Source: Pycnococcus provasolii
Lineage: Eukaryota > Chlorophyta > Pseudoscourfieldiophyceae > Pseudoscourfieldiales
DNA length: 64,000 nucleotides
Direction: 5' to 3'
NCBI GenBank assembly: GCA_049487715.1
Contig: CP150566.1
Coordinates: 496,001-560,000 of the forward strand
Position numbers and translations under genes: made by a program. The notes beneath the pieces are model-generated. The model made no database searches. It saw only the letters and a list, made by a program, of their open reading frames with translations, and had not been told where the DNA came from. The first letter of the stretch is position 1. Each line of letters starts with the position of its first letter. Below are positions 41,207 through 51,459 of this stretch, piece after piece.

Positions 41207-42472
41207 CTTCTTGCGTTGATGAGAAAAAAAGGGTACGGTTCTGCAGACTCTTAAGACGCTCGCGGCCTCAAGAAGAGTTCCGTTTGAATCCAGACAGAGA
41301 TCCTTTCAGAGTCCGTCTAGAAGCTTAAGAAAAGAAAACGCCAAGGGCTTTCTTAAGAATGGAACGGAACGGAATGGAATGGAAATGAAAGCTCGCTCGC
41401 TCGATCCAACAAGTAACCCCTTGCAACCACCCAGCACCTAATACAACACGAGCAACACCTAATAGGCTAACACAAGTGGCCGCTAATACAACCTAACGCT
41501 AATACAACCAGCGCGCGCTCCCCTTAAGGCGAGTCTCCTAAACTTATGTCAGGTGAGGTTGCTTTCTTTCGAGTTTCGACTGCCCTTTAAAGGCCAAAGC
41601 TTCTTTGGGGTGAAAGCGGTTTGTTTGGGAAAGACGACGGCTTTCAGGACGACGAAGACGCCGGGACGCTGCTTGGAGTTCGCGTTCGAGTTCGCGTTCG
41701 AGTTCGAGGGGAGCAGTTTGGTACTTTGGTTCGGTTCAACACTCCACGGTCTTCAACACCACCTGTAGCGCCTGTAGGGGGGTGCCTGGAGGCTGTTTGG
41801 AGCGCCTCCTCTCGAGGCTCATGCTTGAGAGAGGTGTACTGAACAGTTAAGGTTTCACGAGCTTGTTCTCAGCATTCAGCAAGGCTTGTTTGTTCTCGGG
41901 TTGTGGCCTGTGGGACCAAGGCCTCCTCGTTCAGCATTGATTCACGCATCGGGCTCCTCCGCGGCCTTCCTTCCCATGTTGTGCAGGGCTAGACTATGGA
42001 GTATGGCAATGCATTGCACATCGGCCACTGACCGGTTGGACGCCTCTTGCCACTTTGAAGCTTGCCAGTTACTTTACCGTCTCCGCAATGGGTCGCCTCG
42101 GGCTTGAGGCGATGCATGCAGGAGTTCACGCCGCCAAGCCCCAAGTTCAAAACCCTGAGCTGGGATTCGTGCGCATGGTTAGGGACCCGTCTTTGATTGA
42201 ATTTTTGAAGTCGCCGCTCCTCTTCGCAGCAGGACTCCATAGCACGCGCTTGTCTATGCCGGTGTGACGTCTCCCACGACAACTGCGCAGCTCAACAACA
42301 AGCTTGAAGCGAGAGAACCTGCACAAGACAAGAGCACGCACGCGCACCTGCCGACACCGCTACTTTGTGTTGAACAAGTACACACGTTGAAGAGGGTTGT
42401 GTGAGTTTGTTGGACGGAGAAGTCGAAACCTGTTTACAAAAAGAAAGGACGTAAAACTATGTATCTGTATGC
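41207..42472. other. Long intergenic region upstream of the TMEM16 fusion
   Basis: I see no supported gene. Imperfect repeats of CTAATACAAC and AACACCTAATA lie at 41435-41510, a GGAACGGAATGGAATGG run near 41360, and a GAGTTCGCGTTC repeat at 41676-41705. This contains the promoter of the TMEM16 fusion and the 3' region of the VTT gene. Confidence 0.45.
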
Positions 42473-43528
42473 TTATTTGCTAGTGTCTTCGTCGTCCACA
42501 GATCCAGTCGCCTCGCTCACGAGCCTCGCGACGTAGCTGCCAGACAGGATGCTCACGCCGAAGCCCGCGGCGAGCGCCAGCGCGCCTGCACCGGCATCCG
42601 CGCTCATTCCGTCGCTCATCACGTTTCGTCCGATATTTCCCGCGGCGACAAACCAGAGCGTGCCAGGCATCATGCCCAGCCACGACCCGAGCGCGTACTC
42701 GCCGAGCGGCACGCTCGACACGCCGTATGCGTAGTTGGACAGAGCGAACGGAAGCAGCGGAGACAGGCGAAGCAGCGTGACGACGCGGAAGCCGTCTTTC
42801 GAGACGGCTTCGTCCACCGCCTCGAGTTTCTTGTTTCCCTTGATCATCTCCACGACGCGGTCGCGTGCGAGGTACCGTGCGACGAGGAATGCCGCACAGG
42901 CGGCGAGCGTGCTGCTGAAAGAGGCGGCTGCAAGCCCCACCGGCAGCCCAAACAGCGCTCCGGCGGACATGGTGAGTGGTATGGCAGGTACCGCGAACAT
43001 CTCGAGGCCGACGTAGAGCGTGCTGAACTCGACGAGCGACAGGAGGTGTCCCTGCGTGGCTAGCATTTCGGTGAAGTGGTCGAGCGCGTCGTTGATATCT
43101 TCTCGGTAGTAGCTGCTGAGTGCTATGGTTCCTCCTAGAACGAGAGCGAGTCCGACGAGCGCGCCGACGCCTGCGCCCGCCGCGGCAAAGCTCTGGCCGT
43201 CACTTTCGTTTTCATTATTGTCGTCTGGAAGCGACCTCACAGGGTTGGGCACGCGTCCATTGCTGTCATTGTCCGAAATGTCCGTCCACGACTCGTCAAG
43301 GGGTGAGTCAGGTGCACCCCCTCTCCCCGGACCTCCCAGAGGGTGTCTTTCTGACGCTGATGACGAGTGCTGTGGGCTCTGCAGCGCCGCCAAAGGACCA
43401 AAGGAAAGACGAGGCTGTCCAGAGAAGTGTAGACTATGAGTTTGCTTACGACGAAATAATGAGCCTGAGCACGAGGAGTTCATAGAAGAGCGCAACGAGA
43501 AAGACGAGACGGGAAGGACGGACGCCAT
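42473..43528 (-). CDS. VTT/SNARE-associated (DedA/TVP38-type) membrane protein, probably plastid
   Basis: VTT-domain proteins (DedA, TVP38, TMEM41/VMP1) are integral membrane proteins, several of them lipid scramblases. The core shows the family signature: GLEMFAVPAIPLTMSAGALF (re-entrant loop), GLAAASFSSTLAACAAFLVA RY-type helix, FRVVTLLRLSPLLPFALSN and LGEYALGSWLGMMPGTLWFV. The F-x-x-P-AIPLT and R-LSP-x-LPF-x-x-N motifs are the diagnostic ones. The first 80 residues are Ser/Arg-rich (MASVLPVSSFSLRSSMNSSC) and resemble a plastid transit peptide, so I chose ATG 43528 over the in-frame ATG 43750, whose extra residues look non-coding. The protein is 351 residues. Confidence 0.85.
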   Translation of the reverse strand: MASVLPVSSFSLRSSMNSSCSGSLFRRKQTHSLHFSGQPRLSFGPLAALQSPQHSSSASERHPLGGPGRGGAPDSPLDESWTDISDNDSNGRVPNPVRSLPDDNNENESDGQSFAAAGAGVGALVGLALVLGGTIALSSYYREDINDALDHFTEMLATQGHLLSLVEFSTLYVGLEMFAVPAIPLTMSAGALFGLPVGLAAASFSSTLAACAAFLVARYLARDRVVEMIKGNKKLEAVDEAVSKDGFRVVTLLRLSPLLPFALSNYAYGVSSVPLGEYALGSWLGMMPGTLWFVAAGNIGRNVMSDGMSADAGAGALALAAGFGVSILSGSYVARLVSEATGSVDDEDTSK

Positions 43529-44331
43529 CACGACACTGATAAATGGTGTGGTTGGCGGACGCACAGAGTGCTGGAGGGTCCGGGTCCCGGGGGGGAAAAG
43601 GTGTGACGTATGCGCCGACTCCCCTGTGATCCCCCCCGCCCCCTCCAGTGGGGGATGATCTGATTGTGTCTGGACAAAGGAGATCTCGGGATTCCATTCC
43701 GGATCGAGTATTGGGTCGGCTCCTGCCCCCATATTCTTTTGGGATTCCATGGCTGGTTCGGGTTAGGGTTTCGGGCTAGGGTTATCGTAGCTATCCGGGT
43801 TGTCCCCTTCAGCCCTTGTTTGAGATATTTAAAAAAAAATTTTCATGGAAAGTGAGGTTTTGAGGTGAGGGCGCGGTAAGTTAGGGTTTTCAAATCAGGG
43901 TTAGGGTTAGGGTTAGGGTTAGGGTTCGGGCTATGATTATGATTAGGGTTCGCGCGCGCCCTTTGCTTTGGCCCTCGGGAAGTGGGGTTGGGGTTGGTTT
44001 TTTCCGCCGGCGCCATTTCGCACAAACCAACCAACCAACGCCGTATTCTCGTGCTCGGGCTCGTGCTCGGTATTCCAATTCAAGTGCTATCTTTCTCTTG
44101 GTGCTGCTTACTCTTTTAAAAGAGTACCTTGGTTTGGTATTGTTTGTGGATATTACTCTGAGTCTATTCTATTGAGTATTGACTGTGTTGCTTTGCTGTG
44201 TTGGTTAGCTCTGCTCTGGCTGTCTGGGGACCATCTCATTTTTGTCATCTCGAATTCTCGAGACATTGTCGTGGTTGTGACAAGTAGTGTTCATTTCGTC
44301 CTTTTCTTTTCTTTGGAAATAGTTAACAGAC
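43529..44331. promoter_or_regulatory. Divergent promoter region with two telomere-like blocks
   Basis: TTAGGG-type units lie at about 43755-43785 and a cleaner array of five GGTTAGG units at about 43897-43926, all in plus orientation. T-rich sequence then leads to the TLC gene. No coding region recognised. Promoter role inferred. Confidence 0.5.
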
Positions 44332-45324
44332 ATGTCGAATGTGGCGCCTCCGTTCATGTTCATGCTTCCGTCCATCATCATCGGGGGCATCATACAGCAG
44401 TCAGCCTCCATGTCAGATAAGACGCCACACTCCTCCAGGACAACACCTTGGCTCACGCCCGCAGAACACGATCTCTGGTACCGCAACCTCTGCGAGTACG
44501 TTCCCATATTCGCACTCATGGGACTCTTCTGGTTCGCCATCTTACTCGCGTCCAAACAGCTGTGGCCACTCGACGACCTAGGCGTGCCGGAAAAGTCGCG
44601 GAACAAGTGGCACAACGATATCGTCGGAAGCACACACGCTCTCTTCGCCATCGCCGGAGGGTCGTACGCAATGTTCGCGTGCCGCGAAGAGCTACTAAGG
44701 AGCGAAACCACGACGTACGCAACCTCTCACGCATTTGTCGTCATCAGCGGCGTGGGATTCAGCTACTTCTTCTACGATACCATGTTCATTATACTCTCCA
44801 GACAGTTTGGCGCGGGAGGACCCGTCATCATCGTTCACCACCTCATCTTCGTCCTCGGATACCTCGTCAGCGCCCTGTATCCCGCCTCCTCACACATGCG
44901 CTCGTATTACCTCTTCCAGCTCACGGAACTGTCGACGGTGTTCCTGCACTTGAACTGGTTCATTGACAAGAGCCACGTGAAAGGCTTGCCTATTTTCTTC
45001 AACGGGCTCGTCTTGCTTGCGACATTCGTCGCGCGCGTCGTTCTCACGTACATGGCTGCGTATCACGAGAACACCTCGTTGCTCAGGAACGGCATGTGGG
45101 ACTTTCCCACACCGCCGCAGTTGTACGAGTCATTCCCATCGCTGCCATGGCACGCCATCGTTCGCGCCTACGTCTTTATGCACTCAGTCTTACCCATATT
45201 CATGGCAATGTTGAACACCTACTGGTTTTATCTGCTCGCAAAGCAATCCATGGCATACGTCAAGGGTGACAAAACTGCCAACGAAGGAGTGCCATCGCGG
45301 GGGCAGAAGAAGAAAAAGAAGTGA
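44332..45324 (+). CDS. TLC-domain (TRAM-LAG1-CLN8) ER membrane protein, TLCD-like
   Basis: 330 residues with multiple hydrophobic helices. The TLC signature is present: GVGFSYFFYDTMFIILS, then the conserved HHLIFVLGYLVSALYP and QLTELSTVFLHLNWF, close to the TLCD4/TMEM56 pattern. The LAG1 catalytic double-His context of ceramide synthases is only partly met, so a ceramide synthase role is not claimed; TLCD proteins influence membrane phospholipid composition. The C-terminus ends in polylysine (GQKKKKK), consistent with ER retention. It converges with CPSF73, 82 bp between stops. Confidence 0.85.
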   Translation: MSNVAPPFMFMLPSIIIGGIIQQSASMSDKTPHSSRTTPWLTPAEHDLWYRNLCEYVPIFALMGLFWFAILLASKQLWPLDDLGVPEKSRNKWHNDIVGSTHALFAIAGGSYAMFACREELLRSETTTYATSHAFVVISGVGFSYFFYDTMFIILSRQFGAGGPVIIVHHLIFVLGYLVSALYPASSHMRSYYLFQLTELSTVFLHLNWFIDKSHVKGLPIFFNGLVLLATFVARVVLTYMAAYHENTSLLRNGMWDFPTPPQLYESFPSLPWHAIVRAYVFMHSVLPIFMAMLNTYWFYLLAKQSMAYVKGDKTANEGVPSRGQKKKKK

Positions 45325-45406
45325 AATTCAACCTTTTTTTTTTGTTACGGAAAAATGTTACATACAGTAAATCAAATACTTTGTCTCTCTCTCTCTCTTG
45401 CTCTTT

Positions 45407-47809
45407 TTAGCAGCAAGCTGTCAAGTCGAGAGGTCGCAGAATACGAGCCAACCTTCGAATGGCCGTCTCCACCTGCGAGCGCAAAAGCTCCGCCGCCGCA
45501 GGATTCGCCGTTGGAGCGCCACCCTCGTCATTGTCCATGATTCGAACAAGAGATGTTTCGACACTCACGGTGACGGATGTGCCGTCGCGTCGCACCACGA
45601 CGGACGACTCGTCGTCTCCGTGCAATTCGGCATCCCCAAAGATGCTTTTGAGAAGCTCAAGCACAGATTCCACCTCACTCGGCTGTTCCGAGCTGCTGTC
45701 CTTCTTTTCCTTTTCCGCCGCCGCTGCAGCGGCGGCAGCCTTGTCAGGACCCTCGTCGCCTGGTGGCCCAAGAGCGGGATTGGGGTCGCAAGCCAGTCTT
45801 AGGTTCGTCGCCGCGACGGAGTCAGCAAGCATGTCACTCACCGGATCGCTGATCCAGGTCATCGTCGCCTGTCCTTTTGCCACGTGCCGAACCTCCACCG
45901 TGCCCTCGTTGGGAGCACCGCCGCCACCGCCACCGCCGCCGCCACCGACAGCCGCCGCTTCTTTCTTAACGTCGTCGGACGCTTCCTTCTCCGCGTCGAC
46001 AGCTCCCACCACAAAGGCTGCGCCATCCTCGATGACCCTAGTCCCTTGGTACATCACTGCGACGCGCGACGCCAGAACACGAAATGGGCGAGAGAGGTGG
46101 AGATGCTGAACCTGCGCGACGGACGCCGAGCCGAGGCGTGTGTACGTTGGCAGCTCCGACGCGTCGATGAGCTGATGCTGGAAGCCACGCTGCACGAGTA
46201 CGCCAGCAATGCTAGTTCCTTCTCGTACGAGTGGCGCAGAGTCGTCGTCGTCGCCATCCACCCTCGCCATCCACGGCTCACCGCGCGCGAGCCGTCCGAC
46301 GGCACGCGCGAGCTTCTCCGTCTTGAACGTGAGCGAAACGGTGACGCAGTTCTTCGGAGCGAGCACGGATGCCTTGTAGGCAGTTGCAGATGCGTCAGAC
46401 TTGGCATCGGCGGTGCTCGCAGCCGCGGCGGCGGCGCTCGCTTTCAGCTTGTGGCTGAGCGCCTTGCGGAGGCGATCCATCTCCGTCGCCTCGCCGTGAA
46501 CGAGAACGACGTGCGGCGGGTCGAGAGCCTGCACAAACTGACTCGTCTGCGTGTAGTCGCTGTGCGCAGAGAAGCTGATGTAAGCAACGCTCATCCGAAG
46601 CGGAACCATCTCGCCGTTCAGCCGCTGCACCTCGCGCGGCTCGGTCATGATGTGTTTCGCCAGCGTTCCCTCGACGCAGTAGCCGGGGATGACAGTCGCG
46701 TTCTGCGCGTCCGTGCACCACGCGTCGAACAGCTGCCGGCTCAGGCCGCTCTGAAGCATTCCCGGGCTTGCCATCACCACCACAGGACCGTGGTCGTCGA
46801 GCGCCTCGATGCCGCCAGACAGGTACTGAATGTGCTTGAATTCCCACGGGTTGCCGCGCTCGCGGAACGCGCCCTGAATGTGAGCATTCATTGAGTTTAT
46901 GTACGTCTGATACACCGCCATGCACTTGCGCGCGAGTGGGCTTGCGTAGTAGATGGGAACGTGGCGCACCTCTGGGTGAGTAGCCCAGAACTCGTCGAGT
47001 ATCAGCAGAAGTTCCTGCGCACGCCCGAGCGCGAAGACGGGAATGAGGCACTTGCCACCACGAAGCACGGTGGTAGCAACGAGCTCGGTGAACCTCTTCT
47101 CGCGGTTGAGTCGCGGATCGTGGCTCTGGACGCCGTACGTGCTTTCGATGATGAGCACGTCTGGCGAGACGGAGGGCAGTTCCGCCGCCTGCAGGTGCCT
47201 GTCCTCCTCCCGGCTGTAGTCGCCCGTGTACAGAACGCGCGTTCCCGCGATGTCCACCATGAACATGCACGCGCCAAGCACGTGTCCCGCGACGTAGCAC
47301 CAGAACCTGACGCCCGCCACCTCTCTTTCCTGGTGGAAGTCGACCGTCTCGATGCGCTCGAGCGACGCGACGAGGTCCTTCTCGTCGTACAAGGCGTCGT
47401 CGCCTCGTCCAGACACCTTCAGGAAGTCCGTGAGCATGAGTCGGTACACCGCCTTGGTGGCGTGCGTCATGAAGACGCGTCCCTTGAAGGTGGTTTTGGT
47501 GATTAGGTACGGCAGCGACGCGCAGTGGTCGAGGTGAAAGTGCGTGACGAGGCACAGGTCGACCGTCGCCAAGTCGACGTGGTCGAAGAACGGCAGGGAG
47601 ACGTGTCCGGAGTACCCGGGGTGTATGCCGCTGTCGAACATGACGGTCTTTCCCTGGAACTTCAGGAGGCAGCACGATCGGCCGACTTCCTGCCCGGCGC
47701 CGAGCGGAGTCACCTCGAGCGTGTTGCTTGCGTGCTGCAACAGCTCGGAAGATGACGGACTCAAAGGGCGCTTCCCAGCAACATTGACCGCCACGGAGGA
47801 GGTGGCCAT
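45407..47809 (-). CDS. CPSF3: CPSF73, pre-mRNA 3'-end endonuclease (beta-CASP)
   Basis: The zinc-dependent nuclease that cleaves pre-mRNA before polyadenylation and processes histone mRNA 3' ends. The metallo-beta-lactamase motifs are complete: VTHFHLDHCASLPY, AGHVLGACMFMV, LYTGDYSREEDRHL. The beta-CASP insert has ESTYGVQSHDPR, PVFALGRAQELLLIL and VVVMASPGMLQSG. ISFSAHSDYTQ and VLVHGEATEMDRL complete the active site. The C-terminal region (about residues 480-800) has polyalanine and polyglycine inserts and the CPSF73 C-terminal domain. The 800-residue length is slightly long for the family. ATG 47809 (MATSSVAVNVAGK) is chosen because the upstream frame has no ATG. Confidence 0.95.
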   Translation of the reverse strand: MATSSVAVNVAGKRPLSPSSSELLQHASNTLEVTPLGAGQEVGRSCCLLKFQGKTVMFDSGIHPGYSGHVSLPFFDHVDLATVDLCLVTHFHLDHCASLPYLITKTTFKGRVFMTHATKAVYRLMLTDFLKVSGRGDDALYDEKDLVASLERIETVDFHQEREVAGVRFWCYVAGHVLGACMFMVDIAGTRVLYTGDYSREEDRHLQAAELPSVSPDVLIIESTYGVQSHDPRLNREKRFTELVATTVLRGGKCLIPVFALGRAQELLLILDEFWATHPEVRHVPIYYASPLARKCMAVYQTYINSMNAHIQGAFRERGNPWEFKHIQYLSGGIEALDDHGPVVVMASPGMLQSGLSRQLFDAWCTDAQNATVIPGYCVEGTLAKHIMTEPREVQRLNGEMVPLRMSVAYISFSAHSDYTQTSQFVQALDPPHVVLVHGEATEMDRLRKALSHKLKASAAAAAASTADAKSDASATAYKASVLAPKNCVTVSLTFKTEKLARAVGRLARGEPWMARVDGDDDDSAPLVREGTSIAGVLVQRGFQHQLIDASELPTYTRLGSASVAQVQHLHLSRPFRVLASRVAVMYQGTRVIEDGAAFVVGAVDAEKEASDDVKKEAAAVGGGGGGGGGGAPNEGTVEVRHVAKGQATMTWISDPVSDMLADSVAATNLRLACDPNPALGPPGDEGPDKAAAAAAAAEKEKKDSSSEQPSEVESVLELLKSIFGDAELHGDDESSVVVRRDGTSVTVSVETSLVRIMDNDEGGAPTANPAAAELLRSQVETAIRRLARILRPLDLTACC

Positions 47810-48085
47810 GGCCAGTGTCCAACACAACACAACACGGGAATGGGACGGCGGCGGCCTGAGGGGGGGAAATAACCCCGAATAAATGGAAGAATGCAATCCA
47901 GGGTGAAGTAGGGGTTAGCTTAGGAGGGACATGAGTGACATGACATGACATTGGACGGGTAAAGTTTAAGTTCAGGTTACCCTAGGAATCATGGAGAACT
48001 ACGTACAGTACATTACGTTACGCTAATAAGAAAGAATGGGATAAAGTTACAGGCGTGTTTTGTATTACTACTCTTATTCATAACC

Positions 48086-49408
48086 TTAGCAGGTGACGCG
48101 CACGCACGCTCTTAACTTGGCGCTGCGACTTCGCGCATTCGATAACACCTCGTCAGCGCACGGAACGATCGGGCGTTTCGTCAGCAAGCGCACCGCAGGC
48201 ACGTCCTGCACGAGTGGCACGGCAGACTTGATGCCGTCCAAACCCATGCCCTTGTCCATCAGCGCGAGTTCTGCATCGCTCACGCGGTAACGACCGCGCC
48301 CATCATCGCCGTCCGATGCTGCGCTCTCTTCTCTCTTGCGCAACTTCGCCGCCTCGCTCTCGCCCTGCTTGAAAATCCACTTGACGCGTCGATCCTCGAG
48401 ACTGTGGAAGGATATCACACCGAGTCGGCCTCCTTCCGCGAGCGTGTCCATCAGGCTTGGAACGCCCGCGTCGATGCTCGCAAGCTCGTCGTTCACCGCG
48501 ATGCGAATCGCCTGGAACGTTCGCGTCGCCGGGTGCGTCGTCGCCTTTCCATTCTTGCCCTTCGTGGCGCGCCACGTCGTCGGCAGACCGAGCGCATTGA
48601 GAAGGTCCGCCGCCGTCTCTATGCTCCGCTCCCCTCGTGCCGTGCAAAGCCGCGCGGCGAAGTGCCTCGCCCTTCTCTCCTCGCCGTACTCGTGTAGAAT
48701 GTCCGCCAGCGCCATCTCGCTCCACGTGTTGACGACGTCGCGTGCCGTGAGCGCCTGCGTTCTATCCATGCGCATGTCCAGCGGCGTGTTGAGCGCTCCG
48801 CCGAACCGGAACCCGCGTTCGGCGACGTCGAGCTGCATTGACGACACGCCCAGGTCTGCAAGCACGGCGTCAAACTTCTCCTCCGGTGCCAGCAGCGTCT
48901 TGACATCCTTGAAGTTGCCGTGCACGCATCGCACGTGCACGTCTGCGCCCACCTCCGCCGCGACGTCTGCGACTCGCTTCGAGGCGATGGCAAGGGCATC
49001 CTCATCTCTGTCGAGAAGAACCATGACTTTCATGTGTGGGTGTTCCCTGAGCATGGCGCACGCGTGTCCTCCAAGCCCCGCAGTCGCGTCGAGGTACGAC
49101 TTCACGCCTGTGTTCCCCTTTGCATTTCCACCTTTATTTTCGTTTTCACCACCACCACGATGAGACAGCACGTCCATGACTTCTTTGAGAAGCACGGGGA
49201 CGTGTTGCGGTTCCGATTCAAGAAGAGAACCCCCTTGCATCGAGACGGAGGAGGAGGAGGAGCTACACAACGTAGAGTTTTTTAACCTAAAAGTCCTCGA
49301 GCTGTCGTGTGTCAAGACGCCAGAGGCACGTTTTACACGCCGCCACAAAAGACAGGAGGCGTTGATATTCAAGTGGACGCGACCACTATGAGCGACATTC
49401 ACGCGCAT
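48086..49408 (-). CDS. rsmH: Organellar rRNA (cytosine-N4) methyltransferase RsmH/MraW
   Basis: RsmH methylates N4 of the conserved cytosine in the small-subunit rRNA decoding centre, here presumably of plastid or mitochondrial ribosomes. Motifs: HVPVLLKEVMDVL at the N-terminal side, SAM-binding LDATAGLGGHACAML, VLADLGVSSMQLD, RFGGALNTPLDMRMD, FQAIRIAVNDELA and the hallmark ISFHSLEDRRVKWIFK. The first 65 residues (MRVNVAHSGRVHLNINASCL and a Ser-rich stretch) form a targeting extension. 440 residues in all. Start at ATG 49408. Confidence 0.94.
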   Translation of the reverse strand: MRVNVAHSGRVHLNINASCLLWRRVKRASGVLTHDSSRTFRLKNSTLCSSSSSSVSMQGGSLLESEPQHVPVLLKEVMDVLSHRGGGENENKGGNAKGNTGVKSYLDATAGLGGHACAMLREHPHMKVMVLLDRDEDALAIASKRVADVAAEVGADVHVRCVHGNFKDVKTLLAPEEKFDAVLADLGVSSMQLDVAERGFRFGGALNTPLDMRMDRTQALTARDVVNTWSEMALADILHEYGEERRARHFAARLCTARGERSIETAADLLNALGLPTTWRATKGKNGKATTHPATRTFQAIRIAVNDELASIDAGVPSLMDTLAEGGRLGVISFHSLEDRRVKWIFKQGESEAAKLRKREESAASDGDDGRGRYRVSDAELALMDKGMGLDGIKSAVPLVQDVPAVRLLTKRPIVPCADEVLSNARSRSAKLRACVRVTC

Positions 49409-49748
49409 TATTGCCAAACTTTGGAGGAATCCGTTGGTTTGGGAGAACTTCCGGACGCCGAGGAAGAAAAGGGAGGAGGGAGGAGGGGGAGGGGGGGAAT
49501 TCCGTTTTGTGGTTCCACGACGGATCCCCCCATACTAGTCTATGCATATCGGGCCCGAATGTTTTGTGACTTTTGTGCTTTTCCCACTTGGGCGTTAGGA
49601 TTAGGGTTAGCTTTTAGAGTTTGGGTTCGTCTGGGATTCGTTCCCTCTCATGCTGTCATGTCGCTTGCAGTGATGGCGCGTCAACGCTCGCCGTGCCGTT
49701 AAGCTTACTGTAGTGGGTTTTACGACCTCTGCATATTTGCATTTTTGC
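49409..49748. other. Intergenic region between RsmH and the broken oxygenase
   Basis: Contains G/A-rich sequence and a short GGATTAGGGTTAGC element near 49600, matching the motif of other divergent promoters. No gene seen. Confidence 0.4.
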
Positions 49749-50251
49749 ATGCCTGCACTTGTGTGTAGGGGCAGTAGGTGTGACCTAAGCCACACGTCCG
49801 TGGTGGTGGCTCTAATCTTAGGCGCGTTTTTATGCGGCGGTGTCCTGTCTTCCTGGTGGACTGCTCATGATGACAAGTCAACTTCCAGCTCTTCATCAAT
49901 CACGAACCTGTTCGTGACGCCCGTGTGAACGCGCGACGAGTACGGCGCCATCACGCAGAGGCACATCGACGATGTCGCGAATATCGTCGAGTGAGCGAGG
50001 AGCAGTTAACGTTGCGGAGCCAAGAGGTTGCGCTCACGCCCGCACCTGGCCTGTTGACGATTTTTCCGCCGTGGCTGCCGCATCGCGTGGAGGTTTCGAG
50101 CGCGCACCACCACAACGCCTCTCGCATCGCGCTCAGCTTTAATTTGGAGGGCACGTGGTCTGAGACTGCGAATGCAACCGTGACCACCGCCCGTGCCGCA
50201 TACGAAGGAGGCGGCCGCAGACTCGGTCGTCTGAGCGCGCTGAACAAGTAG
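49749..50251 (+). pseudogene. Broken membrane-anchored 2OG-Fe(II) oxygenase
   Basis: From ATG 49749 the frame encodes a signal-anchor (VVVALILGAFLCGGVLSSWW) and a Ser-rich linker ending NLFVTPV, like the start of the oxygenase domain, then a TGA. The same frame continues TRDEYGAITQRHIDDVANIV to a second stop. Another frame then carries the domain's C-terminal end: LLTIFPPWLPHRVEV with the distal His and ASRIALSFNLEGTW with the cosubstrate-binding Arg, ending at 50251. The central catalytic region (first His and Asp) is missing. I read this as a gene reduced by internal deletion and frame changes. Unrecognised small introns are possible but would not restore the missing middle. Confidence 0.5.
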
Positions 50252-50386
50252 AGTGTACCATCAATTGTAGGATAGTTTTGTCCGAAAGAAAAAAAACCAA
50301 GGGTCTTTTTACAAAACGTGTGCAATTCTCACCTTTTTACTCGTCCTCTTCACCACAACTAACGCTCTACGCTTCCTCTGGAGGCA

Positions 50387-51034
50387 TCAGTCCTTCTCCG
50401 GCGCTGGTGCTACATCCGTCGTCGTGGCATCAACTTCTTCATATCCGCTGCCAACGTAAATGTCTTTATAGCCTGCAGGCTGCTTGACGTAGCTACTCTT
50501 GTTGTACACAATTCCTGTGGTTGGTGTGATCCAGCAGCAGTACGTCAGCCACCCACCACCAGCCTGCGCTTTCTCCACCAACATCGCGTTGACCTCATCG
50601 CCATCCAGCTTACCGACCAATTGCGGTATCGAGCTCGCGATGACCTCATCCGCTGTCCGTCCCACGAACTCATCTGGTCTTTGTCCGTGCGCGAGAATCG
50701 TGCCATTATTCGCAAGCACGTTCACGTATGCATTGACGTCCGACGTCGTGTCCCCCCTGAAACGCGTGTTGTTTTTATTATTGATCTCGTTGATCACAGT
50801 CTCGAGCCCGTCATCCTTAATCGCGGAGAGCGCATCATCGACGAGCCGCTGAGCCGTCGCACGACGCTGCAACAACTCGTCAAATTGTTGCGTCGTCTGG
50901 TTGGTCGTCGCAACATCCAAGGCGCCACCACCAACCTCACCGCATTGAACGACCTGAACGACGACGAGGCCGGTGCCAACTAAACTGAGGAAGGCAACAT
51001 GAGCAAGCAGCATGAGCAGAGGAGTAGGAGTCAT
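50387..51034 (-). CDS. Secreted single-Cache-domain protein
   Basis: 215 residues with a signal peptide (MTPTPLLMLLAHVAFLSLVG) and a short helix, then a domain matching the sCache extracytoplasmic sensor fold: YVNVLANNGTILAHGQRPDE, FVGRTADEV, VEKAQAGGGWLTYCCWI, SYVKQPAGYKDIYVGSGY. Such domains usually sit in bacterial chemoreceptors and kinases and bind small carboxylates, quaternary amines and similar ligands. No TM or output domain follows, so this copy is a free secreted or lumenal binding protein. Bacterial origin is possible but not testable here. It is convergent with the broken oxygenase and divergent from the SDR gene. Confidence 0.75.
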   Translation of the reverse strand: MTPTPLLMLLAHVAFLSLVGTGLVVVQVVQCGEVGGGALDVATTNQTTQQFDELLQRRATAQRLVDDALSAIKDDGLETVINEINNKNNTRFRGDTTSDVNAYVNVLANNGTILAHGQRPDEFVGRTADEVIASSIPQLVGKLDGDEVNAMLVEKAQAGGGWLTYCCWITPTTGIVYNKSSYVKQPAGYKDIYVGSGYEEVDATTTDVAPAPEKD

Positions 51035-51459
51035 GAAAGGCACTATTGATCACTGATCGCTGATCACTGGCACGCCGCCGACGGAGATCTATCAATCTTC
51101 CAACCAGGAAAACCAAACCAAACCAAACCAGCTACCCTACGAGCGAGAGATCAGTACAGTACAGGTATTTATGTGACAGAACAGGTATTCCAACCCCTAA
51201 CTAAATATCTAGAAGAAGTTGGTTCCAACCCCTACTAACCGAGTCCTTGTGGTGTGGTGTACTGTATTAGCGGTTGAGCCATGATTTCCCTGTCCAGAGG
51301 CGTTCTCCGAGCCACACAGTGAATATCACGCAACCGGCACACTCTCCTGCTCCTGCTCCTGACGTCCCCTCCCCTCCTTCCTCATCAGGGGGCATCTTCC
51401 GCACGCTTCCTTGCGCTTGCCGATCACTCATTGACTTGGCTCGCATCAATCAATAAACC
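51035..51459. promoter_or_regulatory. Divergent promoter region between Cache and SDR genes
   Basis: No coding region seen. Contains AACCAAACC repeats (about 51108-51130) and two CAACCCCTA-type elements (51189 and 51226), consistent with the recurring telomere-like motif. Role inferred. Confidence 0.35.

Noticed and set aside
43529-43750. N-terminal extension of the VTT protein to the ATG at 43750
   Set aside because: The extra residues are not targeting-like, and the DNA sits next to a telomere-like promoter block, while ATG 43528 opens a good transit peptide.
46395-47951. 518-codon minus-strand ORF overlapping CPSF73
   Set aside because: Other-frame reading of the same strand; the CPSF73 frame holds all catalytic motifs.
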